Source: Pseudoalteromonas distincta (lineage in GTDB: Bacteria > Pseudomonadota > Gammaproteobacteria > Enterobacterales > Alteromonadaceae). From it: a stretch of 64,000 nucleotides of DNA. How positions within the stretch are numbered: position 1 is the first letter of the stretch; each line of letters opens with the position of its first letter. Position numbers and translations under genes: made by a program. The notes beneath the pieces were generated by a model, which saw nothing but the letters and a program-made list of their open reading frames with translations, did no database searches and had not been told where the DNA came from. The stretch covers positions 1 through 64,000 of the forward strand of contig NZ_JWIG01000008.1 of NCBI RefSeq assembly GCF_000814675.1. The letters are read 5' to 3'. This document shows, in pieces, positions 36,699 through 46,024 of the stretch.

Positions 36699-38279
36699 CT
36701 ACTTACCTTGTGGGTAAGCAGACCAATCACCACCATCTAATTGTATAAATGGTCTTTGGTTAACATACATCATTATTGTGCCTTCGTTTTCAGCAACCTT
36801 AGGTGCTGTAGGTAGGTTTTCAAGCAAATTAGCAACACTATTATTCCCACCAAATACATCAGTTTGCAGCGCCTTGCTTACCAGCTCTGAAAGCGCAAAG
36901 TAACTTGTTGAATCATCAACCACAATTTGCGAGTAGTTTTGTACGTCTGGGCCTATAAATTTAATTGCTACAGGTACCGACACAATTGCAGGGCTTGGGA
37001 TTTCACGTAAACCTGCAAACTGTACTTTGTCACCTTTTAAATTAGCGCCGTGTTCAGGCACTATCATTAACATAACGTTGCGACCACGTTTTTCTAGTTT
37101 TTTTACAAATTGGTTAATATCAGCAAACAAGTTTTTATGTCTGATTGGGTATGTCTCTTTACTATTAACCCTTGGTTGATTCTCTAGCTGATTACCATCA
37201 TGTAAACTTGTGGTGTTGTAGTACATCGCACACGGCTTACAGTCATCAGCTTGCTCTAACCAACCATCCAGCACAGCTTCATCTGAGTAAATAGGACTAT
37301 TATCAAAACCTCGTAGCGCCACTGGCATTGAATCGATATTAAATGGTGTACTATCTAGGCCACCGTACTTATTTATTAAGCCTTTAAACTCATCAAAATG
37401 TCCGTCGTGATTCATCACAACATTGTTTTGATAACCTAGTTTCTCTAGGTTTTTAAACAAGTGACATTGTTCAGGTGCCTCTTTAAATAATGCTGTTTGA
37501 CTCGTTTGCCCACAACTAGCGCGCAGCAGTCTTACCGCAGCGGGTCCACTGTATGACGTAGCCGAGTTAAAGTCTGAAAACACCACATCAAAGTCTTTAT
37601 ACATATCAGTAACACTTACACCAATAGCATTTAAATCAGCAACAGCCATTGAGCATATGTTCAAAATAATTACATCAAACAGCTCACCATTCACTTGGTT
37701 TGGAAAGTGGCTCATTAGTAAGCTTTGTTGTTGGTAAAAATCAGCTAACTTTTGATCAGGAGATTGCGCTGCCTGAGTGATCACTTGCGTTTGAGGATTA
37801 CTTTGATTTTGAGTAACCGGTTCAGGGTTAGCCACATTATTAACGAATTGTGATTGAGAGTTGTCTCCTTGCCACCCTACAACTAACAGCCCAACAATAG
37901 TCACGGTGGTAAAGCGTATCCATTGCGATGTATACCAAAAACACACACTAATTACGAACAGAGCCAACAACATATCAACGCTAATAACTCGGGTTAATAG
38001 CTCGATAAAATAACCAAAACTAAAATCTTGAACGTTACCTGCTTGTTTAGTCAACCTATTTATTGGTGGCAACCATGAGTCTTGATAAAGTAATACCACA
38101 GCAAACACAGCACCTAGTATATGTTTTGCCTTCTCTATTAATGGCTGCTTAAATTTAATCGCAAGCAATGCAGCAAAAGCGGCATTAGTTAGTACGTTAA
38201 AATCAATTGCACCGTAATAAAACAGAGCAAACTTAACTAAAAAATAAAGGTTCCAAACCCCTAAACCTGATAATTTCAC
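36699..38279 (-). CDS. bcsG: Cellulose phosphoethanolamine transferase BcsG
   Basis: A 526-residue inner-membrane enzyme. About five hydrophobic segments (residues 1-135) precede a periplasmic alkaline-phosphatase-fold domain. Cys209 (LNICS) and Ser244 (NSATSYSGPA) keep the same 35-residue spacing as the zinc-ligand Cys243 and nucleophile Ser278 of E. coli BcsG. The Glu-His of VPEHGANLKGD and the segments LLRASCGQTS and HDGHF are conserved too. It adds phosphoethanolamine to nascent cellulose. The GTG start overlaps the bcsF stop (GTGA). Confidence 0.93.
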   Translation of the reverse strand: MKLSGLGVWNLYFLVKFALFYYGAIDFNVLTNAAFAALLAIKFKQPLIEKAKHILGAVFAVVLLYQDSWLPPINRLTKQAGNVQDFSFGYFIELLTRVISVDMLLALFVISVCFWYTSQWIRFTTVTIVGLLVVGWQGDNSQSQFVNNVANPEPVTQNQSNPQTQVITQAAQSPDQKLADFYQQQSLLMSHFPNQVNGELFDVIILNICSMAVADLNAIGVSVTDMYKDFDVVFSDFNSATSYSGPAAVRLLRASCGQTSQTALFKEAPEQCHLFKNLEKLGYQNNVVMNHDGHFDEFKGLINKYGGLDSTPFNIDSMPVALRGFDNSPIYSDEAVLDGWLEQADDCKPCAMYYNTTSLHDGNQLENQPRVNSKETYPIRHKNLFADINQFVKKLEKRGRNVMLMIVPEHGANLKGDKVQFAGLREIPSPAIVSVPVAIKFIGPDVQNYSQIVVDDSTSYFALSELVSKALQTDVFGGNNSVANLLENLPTAPKVAENEGTIMMYVNQRPFIQLDGGDWSAYPQGK

Positions 38280-38452
38280 TGCTTATCCTTTTTTACTGTA
38301 TTTGGTGTATAAGGCTCTAGTACTTCATGTTTAAAAGTAAGCTTATAATAATATTTTGTTATTTGAGATAAAATATATTTGCCTAGCATACAAAGCACCG
38401 CGCCAAGCACCATTGCAAGAAACACGGTAATTAAAAGCTGATTCATACTCAT
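38276..38452 (-). CDS. bcsF: Small membrane protein BcsF
   Basis: A 58-residue protein, shorter than most automated cut-offs. ATG (38450-38452) overlaps the bcsE stop by 4 bp (ATGA) and its TGA overlaps the bcsG start. It begins MSMNQLLITVFLAMVLGAVL, one membrane helix, followed by KYILSQITKYYYKLTFKHEV and a basic tail. Length, topology and position between bcsE and bcsG match E. coli BcsF (63 aa), which recruits BcsE and works with BcsG at the membrane. Sequence identity is low by eye, so the call rests on context. Confidence 0.85.
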   Translation of the reverse strand: MSMNQLLITVFLAMVLGAVLCMLGKYILSQITKYYYKLTFKHEVLEPYTPNTVKKDKQ

Positions 38453-40071
38453 AAGTTATCTCTTAGTTTCATTATAAAAGGCTTAGCATCTGGGCGGCTT
38501 TTACTAGAAAATTCTGGGGTGTTAATATTTTCAGTAACGCTGTTTGCTATATCAGGTGCAAATTTATAGCTATCATTCTCAGCAAGTTTTTGCGAGAAAT
38601 CTACAACACTCTTACCTTTATAAAATCGCCTTAACTGTTTACATTCTTGTTGAATGTAAAAGTGGTCAGAAATTATATTTTGCTGTACAAAAAAATCACT
38701 CGTTTTTAATTTAAACAAATGCTTAATTGCATTATCAACGTCATTTTCTCTACAAGCATGCAAATATAAATAAACTGTATTATCTGCAATGCTAAATACA
38801 TCACCTTCGCGCTTAATATGAAATAAATGCAAAGGATGAATAGGGTCAATTCTTGGTAGTAGCTCAAGTTTCACTAGCACACCACTAACACCTAAATTAA
38901 CGGCTGAGTCACTATGAATTTCTACTTGTTTCGTAAACTCGATGAAAGGTAAATATCCTTTCGAAAAGGTATTTTCAGTGTATTTCAAAACATCCTCAAC
39001 TGAGGAAGGTAAAGGCCTTGAAAACTTAAAACCTTGAATAGATTGCACTTGTGAAAGCAAACGCGAAGGCTCTGAAAAGCTATACAAAATTAGATTTACA
39101 CCCAAGGTTAAAAATAAGCACTCATCTTGATGGCGAATAACACCATCAACATTTTGAATAACAAGCTTTAACCATCGTCCGCAGTTTTTTCTAAGTTCAA
39201 AACACTGCTTACCCAATAGCGCCAAATCAGTGTAACGCGTTACTGCAAAAATTAAGGTGGCAGCTTCTACTTTTGGGCCTTTATTAAATAAATCATTATT
39301 ATCTTTTACGCTTTTATAATGCATCGGTAACTTAGTACCTTCGGGCACAGCACTTTGCACAAGCCAAACATCGTCTTCATCGGCAAAGTCTGAGTGTTTA
39401 AGTGTTTTACTTTCGCTTGCCGTTCCAGTTTGAACAACAAACTGATTACCACTTAATAATATTTGGTAATGTTCACCAGCAATAACCCCCCTACTGTGAC
39501 GCCAATAATCATATTCAAGTACTCGAACCGCAGAGTCGTTATCAACAAATACCAGCCCATCAAATACATTGTTTAATCGTCTAAATAAAAAGCGATAATT
39601 TGCAATATCAGGTCCCGAAATTAAAAATAATAATGTAGCTCCCGTACTACGAACAAAATCGTTGTACTGCCTCATCATCAACTCTAAGCTTTTCTCGTCA
39701 GTACTGCTTAACTGTGCTGTATTAAAATGAACAAAAATAAGCGCTTTGCTTAGGCGTTTATAAGCACTTATTTCTTTTATAATACCTGAATTAATTTTCT
39801 CTATAGAATGATTCTGTGTTTCTGAGGCCAACGAAAAAGGGTGTACTCTATTATGCTTATAAGCATAATTTAACGATGCAGAAAAAGAAGAATCAAAAAA
39901 TGATTCAACCTCTTGGGAAACTATATATATATCATTAACCAAGCTTTGGTTAATTGAATGTAACGCCAATTCGATTACAAAATTGTCTAAAGGGGCTAAA
40001 ACAGCATAACTTGAAGCCGATTTTAACTCTTTTGCAGCAGGCTCTAATCCCGTTATGTTAAAGTTATGCAC
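38449..40071 (-). CDS. bcsE: c-di-GMP-binding cellulose regulator BcsE
   Basis: A 540-residue cytoplasmic protein starting at GTG; a TAA codon lies immediately upstream, so no longer start exists, and AGGG sits 8 bases before it. The N-terminal half is a degenerate NTPase/REC-like region. The C-terminal GIL domain keeps the RxGD c-di-GMP motif as REGD at residues 421-424, in a segment matching E. coli BcsE (GDVFSI...YLYLHACRENDVDNA). It binds c-di-GMP and tethers BcsR/BcsQ to the synthase. It is first of bcsE-bcsF-bcsG and divergent from bcsR. Confidence 0.9.
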   Translation of the reverse strand: MHNFNITGLEPAAKELKSASSYAVLAPLDNFVIELALHSINQSLVNDIYIVSQEVESFFDSSFSASLNYAYKHNRVHPFSLASETQNHSIEKINSGIIKEISAYKRLSKALIFVHFNTAQLSSTDEKSLELMMRQYNDFVRSTGATLLFLISGPDIANYRFLFRRLNNVFDGLVFVDNDSAVRVLEYDYWRHSRGVIAGEHYQILLSGNQFVVQTGTASESKTLKHSDFADEDDVWLVQSAVPEGTKLPMHYKSVKDNNDLFNKGPKVEAATLIFAVTRYTDLALLGKQCFELRKNCGRWLKLVIQNVDGVIRHQDECLFLTLGVNLILYSFSEPSRLLSQVQSIQGFKFSRPLPSSVEDVLKYTENTFSKGYLPFIEFTKQVEIHSDSAVNLGVSGVLVKLELLPRIDPIHPLHLFHIKREGDVFSIADNTVYLYLHACRENDVDNAIKHLFKLKTSDFFVQQNIISDHFYIQQECKQLRRFYKGKSVVDFSQKLAENDSYKFAPDIANSVTENINTPEFSSKSRPDAKPFIMKLRDNL

Positions 40072-40185
40072 TTAAAACGCCCTATAAAAAATACTTTTTT
40101 ACTAGTTTTAACCGTTATTCTATATATAATAGCCAAATATTGTCCACTTTTAATCAAAATAATTAAAGTAACTGTAAAGGTAAGA
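40072..40185. promoter_or_regulatory. Divergent promoter region of the two bcs operons
   Basis: These 114 bp separate bcsE and bcsR and must hold both promoters. TATAAT at 40125-40130 on the plus strand is a good -10 for bcsR-Q-A-B-Z-C, with no clear -35. On the minus strand TATAGG (about 40090) could serve bcsE. I see no activator site I can name. Confidence 0.45.
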
Positions 40186-40365
40186 ATGAATAACTTGACG
40201 CCTAAAAACTCACAAACGTTAACATCAAGTGACATAGAAAACCTTGCACTACGTTTTGGTGGAAAGAGTGATGACTACATAGAAATTGTAAACAAACAGC
40301 AAAATAATAATACAATTAATAAGTACGCATTACTTAAAGAAATAAACAACGAACTAAACACATAA
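40186..40365 (+). CDS. bcsR: Cellulose synthesis regulator BcsR
   Basis: A 59-residue protein starting at the ATG at 40186, with AAAGG five bases upstream (an ATG at 40066 in frame would overlap bcsE and add a hydrophobic leader foreign to the family). SSDIENLALRFGGKSDDYIEI and YALLKEINNEL follow the pattern of E. coli BcsR (62 aa). BcsR complexes with BcsQ and is needed to stabilise BcsA and secrete cellulose. It is first in the bcsR-Q-A-B-Z-C operon, 32 bp before bcsQ. Confidence 0.82.
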   Translation: MNNLTPKNSQTLTSSDIENLALRFGGKSDDYIEIVNKQQNNNTINKYALLKEINNELNT

Positions 40366-40397
40366 GTTAGTTCAATTAAAGATAGGTAAAACATCCG

Positions 40398-41114
40398 TTG
40401 CAAAGAGTTTTCGTTAAAGGTATCAAAGGCGGTTTAGGCACTACCTCTGTGGTTGCAAATTTAGCGTGCGTGCTAAAAAAGTCTGACGTTGACGTTATTG
40501 CAATCGATCTAGATGCAAAAAGTGACCTAGGTTTACATTTTGGCCTGCCATGGAAATATACCAAAGGCTGGAGCAATGAAGCGAGCTTTGAAGATGCACT
40601 TGTGCATTTTCATCAAGATGACGATGGCATTATATTTTTACCATTCGGTGACAGCACTGATACTAGCATCGATAACATCACTAAAATGGTAAATAGATGC
40701 AAAAAACTAAATTATAGCCAAGAAGCGTGGGTAATTTTTGACTGCCCTGCACATATTAACCTTCTCCACTACCCGTTAGAGAAAAACGATATTGTAATTG
40801 AACTGGTTAATTGCGACGCTATTTGTCACAGCTTAATTTATAGACGCCTACAAACACTCAAAAATTCAGATACTGATTGGAAGCATTATTTTTTAGTTAA
40901 CCGCTATAACTCTGCATCTACGCTAGAATTTGACTTGTTTTCTCTTTGGCAATCTACGCTCCCCCTTATGGCTCCGTTTTTTATCAACAGTGACGAAGTT
41001 ATTAAAGAGTCAACCGCATACAGAAATGTAGCGCTTAATTGTGCGCCATATAGTGTCGCAAACGATGACTTTGAAACACTAGCTGGTTGGCTAGTTAGTA
41101 AAGCGACCTTATAA
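40398..41114 (+). CDS. bcsQ: MinD/ParA-type ATPase BcsQ
   Basis: A 238-residue SIMIBI ATPase with the deviant Walker A KGIKGGLGTTS (residues 7-17), IDLDAKSDLG as A', and WVIFDCPA as Walker B. The start is TTG (40398-40400): an in-frame stop lies 15 bases upstream and no other start codon precedes the P-loop. BcsQ forms a heterotetramer with BcsR that docks on BcsA, and in E. coli marks the pole for cellulose export. The bcsA ATG follows after one base. Confidence 0.9.
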   Translation: MQRVFVKGIKGGLGTTSVVANLACVLKKSDVDVIAIDLDAKSDLGLHFGLPWKYTKGWSNEASFEDALVHFHQDDDGIIFLPFGDSTDTSIDNITKMVNRCKKLNYSQEAWVIFDCPAHINLLHYPLEKNDIVIELVNCDAICHSLIYRRLQTLKNSDTDWKHYFLVNRYNSASTLEFDLFSLWQSTLPLMAPFFINSDEVIKESTAYRNVALNCAPYSVANDDFETLAGWLVSKATL

Positions 41115-41115
41115 A

Positions 41116-43785
41116 ATGAGCATTACATTATTTTATCAGCGCCCTATTCACAGCACTTTATACTTGCTGCTGAGCATTTTATTTACTGATAAGTTAGTCC
41201 GGTACATTTTATTCAAGTTTCATAGCTACTTTAATCAACATAAAGTAAATGTTATTGAAGCTTTTTTAATGCCTTTTATTACGCTTTTAAGCTCACTGTT
41301 TATAAATATTAAAAAGCATAAAATCAGCTTTGAATATACCCTTTATGACTACTACCCTCATTTAAGGTTGCCTTACCGAACCTACATTTACTCAAATATA
41401 TTACGCTTTATTATACAAAGTGTTTTTTTAGTGTTTTTTAAAAACCAGCTTAAATCTAGTTCTGTAAAAGAAGATGCTGTTAATTATTTTTATGATGGTG
41501 TTAGCTACCTTTTAAGGCAATTACGTTGGTTTGATTTAAAGCTAGGTAGATTGTTAAAGCGCTTACTATCAAAAAACAAAAAAGGCCCTAAAAAAAGTGC
41601 GTTTAAAACCATGGCGGATGCGCGTGTATGGCAAAATAAACTAGTCAAATACGTCATTCTCGCGTTTATTCTATTTTTATTAGCAATATTTATTACAATT
41701 CCTTTTAGCTTGGAAGCTCAAGCCGTTTTTATAAGCTTTATTTTACTAGTTGCGTATGCGCTTAAACGAGTAAAAGGCCAAATGGCAACCATTGTCATGA
41801 TTACCCTGTCAGTAACTACGTCTTCTCGTTACTTGTGGTGGCGTTACACTGAGACTTTAAATTGGGATGATCCACTTGCACTTGCACTAGGTGGTGGCTT
41901 ATTACTTGCTGAAACGTATGCCTGGCTTGTACTGATTTTAGGTTTTTTCCAAACAATTAACCCGCTTGAGCGAAAACCAGTGCCTTTACCAAAAAACACT
42001 GACTTATGGCCAACAGTAGATGTATATATTCCAACTTATAATGAGCCGTTAAGCGTTGTAAGGCCCACTACTCTGGCTGCTTTAAGTATCGATTGGCCTG
42101 TGGATAAATTAAATGTTTATATATTAGATGATGGTAAGCGCCCAGAGTTTAAGGAATTTGCAGAGGAAATTGGAGTGGGCTATTTAGCTCGTTCGGATAA
42201 CAATCATGCTAAAGCCGGCAATATGAATAGCGCTATGCGTTATACCGATGGCGAATATATCGCAATTTTTGATTGTGACCATGTCCCTGCTCGCTCGTTC
42301 TTACAAATGACGATGGGGCAGTTTTTAAAAGACAGTAAAGTATGCTTGGTGCAAACACCGCATCACTTTTTCTCTGCAGATCCGTTTGAGCGAAACCTTA
42401 ACAACCATAGTCAAATTCCTAACGAAAACATGTTGTTTTATGGGCTTATTCAAGACGGTAACGACATGTGGGATGCGACCTTCTTTTGTGGCTCTTGCGC
42501 CGTATTAAAACGAGCTGCGCTTGATGATATTGGCGGTTTTGCGTTTGAAACAGTAACGGAGGATGCTCACACGGCACTTCGTATGCAGCGCGCTGGTTAT
42601 AAAACTGCTTATATAAATATTCCACAGGCAGCAGGTCTTGCAACCGATAGCCTGTCAGCGCATATAGGTCAACGCATTCGGTGGGCGCGTGGTATGGCGC
42701 AGATATTTAGACTTGATAACCCATTAATGGGTAAGGGTTTAAGCATTCCTCAACGATTATGCTACATAAACGCAATGCTGCACTTTTTATCGGGTATTCC
42801 TCGTATTGTATTTTTAACAGCCCCTTTAGCGCTAATATATTTTAATGCGTACATAATTTATGCCCCATTTTTAGCTATTTTTATTTATGTAGTGCCGACA
42901 TTAATTCAAATCAAAGCGACTAACTCACGTATTCAAGGTAAATACCGTTACTCCTTTTGGGGTGAAGTGTATGAGTCAGTACTTGCTTGGTACATATTAA
43001 AACCAACCACCGTTGCTTTATTTAATCCTAATAAGGGTAAGTTTAATGTAACCGAAAAAGGCGGTTTAAATGATGAAGAGCATTACGACTGGGGTATTTC
43101 TAAACCGTATTTAATTCTCTTACTTATTAATTTACTTGGTATATTAGTGGGTGTATTACGTCTATTTTTAGGTGACCCAAGCCAGATTGGCGTACTTATA
43201 ATAAGTATGGGTTGGGCTTTTTATAATATTATAATTTTAGGTGCTGCCGTTGCTGTTGCAGCTGAAGCTCGTCAAGTGAGGCACTCGCATCGTATAAAGG
43301 CAAACTTTCCTGCCGGCGTTCGTTTAGCGAATGGTCATACTTTGAAAGTAAAAATAACGGATTATTCAGATAACGGCGTGGGCATAGAGACAGAACACGC
43401 GCATTTATGTCGTGTTAACGATAAAATTGAATTGTTAATGAGTCGTGGTAATAAGCAATTTTCGTTTACAACGTATGTATGTAATACCCGCAAAAAACAA
43501 ATTGGCCTTACACTTAAAGACTTATCTCTCGAAAAACAGAGAGCTTTTATACAATGTACCTTCTCAAGAGCAGATGCTTGGCTAGATTGGCAAAATAACT
43601 TTAGACATGACCGTCCATCGTATAGCTTCAAAGAAGTACAAAAAACCAGTTTACGGGGCTTTAGTAATTTATTATTTCATGCTCCAAGAGCGTTACAACC
43701 AGTTATTAAGTTAATGACTAATATTGTCATTTACATAAATTCATTTACTCCAAAAAAACCGATAGTGCATAATAATTATGATTAA
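41116..43785 (+). CDS. bcsA: Cellulose synthase catalytic subunit BcsA
   Basis: An 889-residue GT2 membrane synthase. The core shows YILDDGKRPE (first Asp), DCDHVPA (DxD), TEDAHTA (TED, catalytic base) and QRIRWARG (Q(Q/R)xRW). The C-terminal PilZ domain has RQVRHSHR (RxxxR) and DYSDNGVG (DxSxxG), the c-di-GMP site that releases the gating loop. Several membrane helices flank the core, and an N-terminal extension of about 150 residues resembles that of enterobacterial BcsA. It polymerises UDP-glucose into beta-1,4-glucan and extrudes it to BcsB. It overlaps bcsB by 8 bp. Confidence 0.97.
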   Translation: MSITLFYQRPIHSTLYLLLSILFTDKLVRYILFKFHSYFNQHKVNVIEAFLMPFITLLSSLFINIKKHKISFEYTLYDYYPHLRLPYRTYIYSNILRFIIQSVFLVFFKNQLKSSSVKEDAVNYFYDGVSYLLRQLRWFDLKLGRLLKRLLSKNKKGPKKSAFKTMADARVWQNKLVKYVILAFILFLLAIFITIPFSLEAQAVFISFILLVAYALKRVKGQMATIVMITLSVTTSSRYLWWRYTETLNWDDPLALALGGGLLLAETYAWLVLILGFFQTINPLERKPVPLPKNTDLWPTVDVYIPTYNEPLSVVRPTTLAALSIDWPVDKLNVYILDDGKRPEFKEFAEEIGVGYLARSDNNHAKAGNMNSAMRYTDGEYIAIFDCDHVPARSFLQMTMGQFLKDSKVCLVQTPHHFFSADPFERNLNNHSQIPNENMLFYGLIQDGNDMWDATFFCGSCAVLKRAALDDIGGFAFETVTEDAHTALRMQRAGYKTAYINIPQAAGLATDSLSAHIGQRIRWARGMAQIFRLDNPLMGKGLSIPQRLCYINAMLHFLSGIPRIVFLTAPLALIYFNAYIIYAPFLAIFIYVVPTLIQIKATNSRIQGKYRYSFWGEVYESVLAWYILKPTTVALFNPNKGKFNVTEKGGLNDEEHYDWGISKPYLILLLINLLGILVGVLRLFLGDPSQIGVLIISMGWAFYNIIILGAAVAVAAEARQVRHSHRIKANFPAGVRLANGHTLKVKITDYSDNGVGIETEHAHLCRVNDKIELLMSRGNKQFSFTTYVCNTRKKQIGLTLKDLSLEKQRAFIQCTFSRADAWLDWQNNFRHDRPSYSFKEVQKTSLRGFSNLLFHAPRALQPVIKLMTNIVIYINSFTPKKPIVHNNYD

Positions 43786-46024
43786 AAAGTTACTTAATAC
43801 ATTTCTAACATTGTTACTTATTAGTAGCGCATATAAAGTGCTCGCTATCGAGCCTATGCACGACAAAACCCTGTTTGTAAATGGCTACCCTGAGAGTGCC
43901 CAGGTTTCTAGTTTACGCCTTAGCTTTGAAAAATTAGGATTCAATGACTATAAACTCGACGGCGTGAATAATAATTCTCGTGTCGATTTCACAAATAGAA
44001 TTGATAAATTAAGCACTAATTTAAAGCTTAACTTTTCGTACACTAACTCACCTTCATTGCTGGCTAATGTATCGCACTTAAAAGTTTATTTTAACGATAA
44101 CTTAGTAACAGTATTACCTATTAATGAACAGCTAAGTGTTGTAAAAAATACGGTAAGTCATAGCCTTGACCTAAATGCTAAATACATTCAAGACTACAAC
44201 CAAATTCGCTTTGAACTAGTTGGTTACTATGATTTACGATGCCAAGATTACTTTAGCCGCTCAATTTGGACTGAAATAAACAAATCAAGCCACATAACGC
44301 TTGATCAAAAACAGTTAGCAATTGATAGCCGCCTTGAATATTTACCAGAACCATTTTTTGATGCTAAAGATTACAACAAATTAAACTTACCTTTTGTATT
44401 TGCAAGCACACCTAATACACAAGCTATAGAAGCGGCAGCCACTTTATCTAGTTGGTTTGGCGCACAAGCAGACTGGCGTGGCACTAACTTTCCAGTAGTT
44501 TTAAATAAAGCACCAGAGCAGCACAGTGTGGTGTTTATTACTAATGACTCAAAACCTGATTTTTTAAAAGATTATCCAGATGTTGAAAAGCCAACCGTCG
44601 AGCTAATTTCAAGCCCTATTCACAGATACAATAAAATGCTGCTAATTTTGGGGCGTGACGAAAAAGACTTAAAAACAGCGGTTACTGGTCTTGTGTTTGG
44701 TCATAAGATTATGACTGGCCGAAGTGCAAGTATCGAAGCAATTAACAAACTCCCACTGCGTAAAGCTTATGATGCGCCAAGATGGCTTAGAAACGATCGT
44801 CCCGTGCACTTTGACGAGCTTATTGACTATCCAACTCAGTTACAGGCTGAGGGTCTTAACAATGGTCCTATAAAACTAAATGTTCGTTTTGCACCTGATT
44901 TATTTACTTGGCGTGAAAAAGGCATTCCTATTACTTTGCAATACCGTAATACGCCAGAGAGCGAAACCTTAAATTCACGTTTAAACATGTTAATAAACCA
45001 AGAGTTTATAAGTGGTTTTTTACTTGATAAAAAAGACACATCGTTAACTACCGCAAAAACCTTGCTGCCTTTAATCGCTAATACAGACACAACGCAAAGC
45101 GCTGAAGACTTTTCATTAGATGGTATTAATCTTGCCAGCCGAAATGAGTTAAATTTTGACTTTAGATTTGCAGTACTTAAAAAAGGCGAGTGTGCCATTG
45201 CTCCACCTGGTGGCGAATACGGAGTAATTGATGGAAACTCTAACATTGATGTAAGTGGGTTTGACCATTACATAGCTTTGCCTGATTTAAATGTATTTGC
45301 AAACAGCGGATTCCCATTTACAAAATACGCAGACTTACAACAAACTTTAGTATTGATAGATGAAGTTCCATCATCTAAAGCGCTATCTGTATTGTTTAAT
45401 TTAACAGGCCACTTTGGTGCTATCACAGGTTACCCCGCTCATAGAATAAGCGTTGCTCACTTAAATGAAGATGCCAACTTAGATGATAAAGACATCTTAG
45501 TAATCGCAAAACCTAATAGCATTGCTAATAACTTAGATGAAGATGCGCAAACTAATATCTTGCTTGATAACAATCAGCGCGCTATAAAACAAGCCATATA
45601 CAACGGTGCTTACGATGAGCAGACAACAAATAAAGTCCAAGTAAGTATAAAAAGTAGTGGTGATATGGCCGTTATTACTGGCTTTCAATCACCGTTTGAT
45701 TCAGAGCGCTCAATAGTATCGCTCAGTGCAACATCACAAAAAGCCTTTACTCTACTAGATGATGCGTTAATGAGTTCACAAGCGCTTGCGCAAATTAAAG
45801 GCAGTGCTGCGGTCATAAACTCTCAAGGCATTAAAACAATTAAAACTGATGAGCAATATTTTGTTGGTCACATTCCTGTACATACCCTAATTTGGTTCCA
45901 TTTATCGGATCACCCATTTGTACTGGCACTATTGTCTATTTTAACACTACTGCTGATCTCATTTATTATATGGCGATTACTACAAGCATTAACATACAAG
46001 CGCTTAGCTGAAGGAGATAAGTAA
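43778..46024 (+). CDS. bcsB: Cellulose synthase periplasmic subunit BcsB
   Basis: A 748-residue protein: a signal peptide (ending about VLA), a large periplasmic part of alternating carbohydrate-binding-like and flavodoxin-like domains (YDLRCQDYFSRSIWTEI; MLLILGRDEKDL; CAIAPPGGEYGVIDGNSNIDVSGFDHYI), and one C-terminal anchor (FVLALLSILTLLLISFIIW). The tail anchor touches BcsA and is needed for activity. The stop overlaps bcsZ by one base. Confidence 0.95.
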   Translation: MIKKLLNTFLTLLLISSAYKVLAIEPMHDKTLFVNGYPESAQVSSLRLSFEKLGFNDYKLDGVNNNSRVDFTNRIDKLSTNLKLNFSYTNSPSLLANVSHLKVYFNDNLVTVLPINEQLSVVKNTVSHSLDLNAKYIQDYNQIRFELVGYYDLRCQDYFSRSIWTEINKSSHITLDQKQLAIDSRLEYLPEPFFDAKDYNKLNLPFVFASTPNTQAIEAAATLSSWFGAQADWRGTNFPVVLNKAPEQHSVVFITNDSKPDFLKDYPDVEKPTVELISSPIHRYNKMLLILGRDEKDLKTAVTGLVFGHKIMTGRSASIEAINKLPLRKAYDAPRWLRNDRPVHFDELIDYPTQLQAEGLNNGPIKLNVRFAPDLFTWREKGIPITLQYRNTPESETLNSRLNMLINQEFISGFLLDKKDTSLTTAKTLLPLIANTDTTQSAEDFSLDGINLASRNELNFDFRFAVLKKGECAIAPPGGEYGVIDGNSNIDVSGFDHYIALPDLNVFANSGFPFTKYADLQQTLVLIDEVPSSKALSVLFNLTGHFGAITGYPAHRISVAHLNEDANLDDKDILVIAKPNSIANNLDEDAQTNILLDNNQRAIKQAIYNGAYDEQTTNKVQVSIKSSGDMAVITGFQSPFDSERSIVSLSATSQKAFTLLDDALMSSQALAQIKGSAAVINSQGIKTIKTDEQYFVGHIPVHTLIWFHLSDHPFVLALLSILTLLLISFIIWRLLQALTYKRLAEGDK

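Noticed and set aside
40066-40185. Longer bcsR with hydrophobic leader
   Set aside because: It would overlap the bcsE start and add a helix not found in BcsR; the ATG at 40186 has AAAGG at the right distance.
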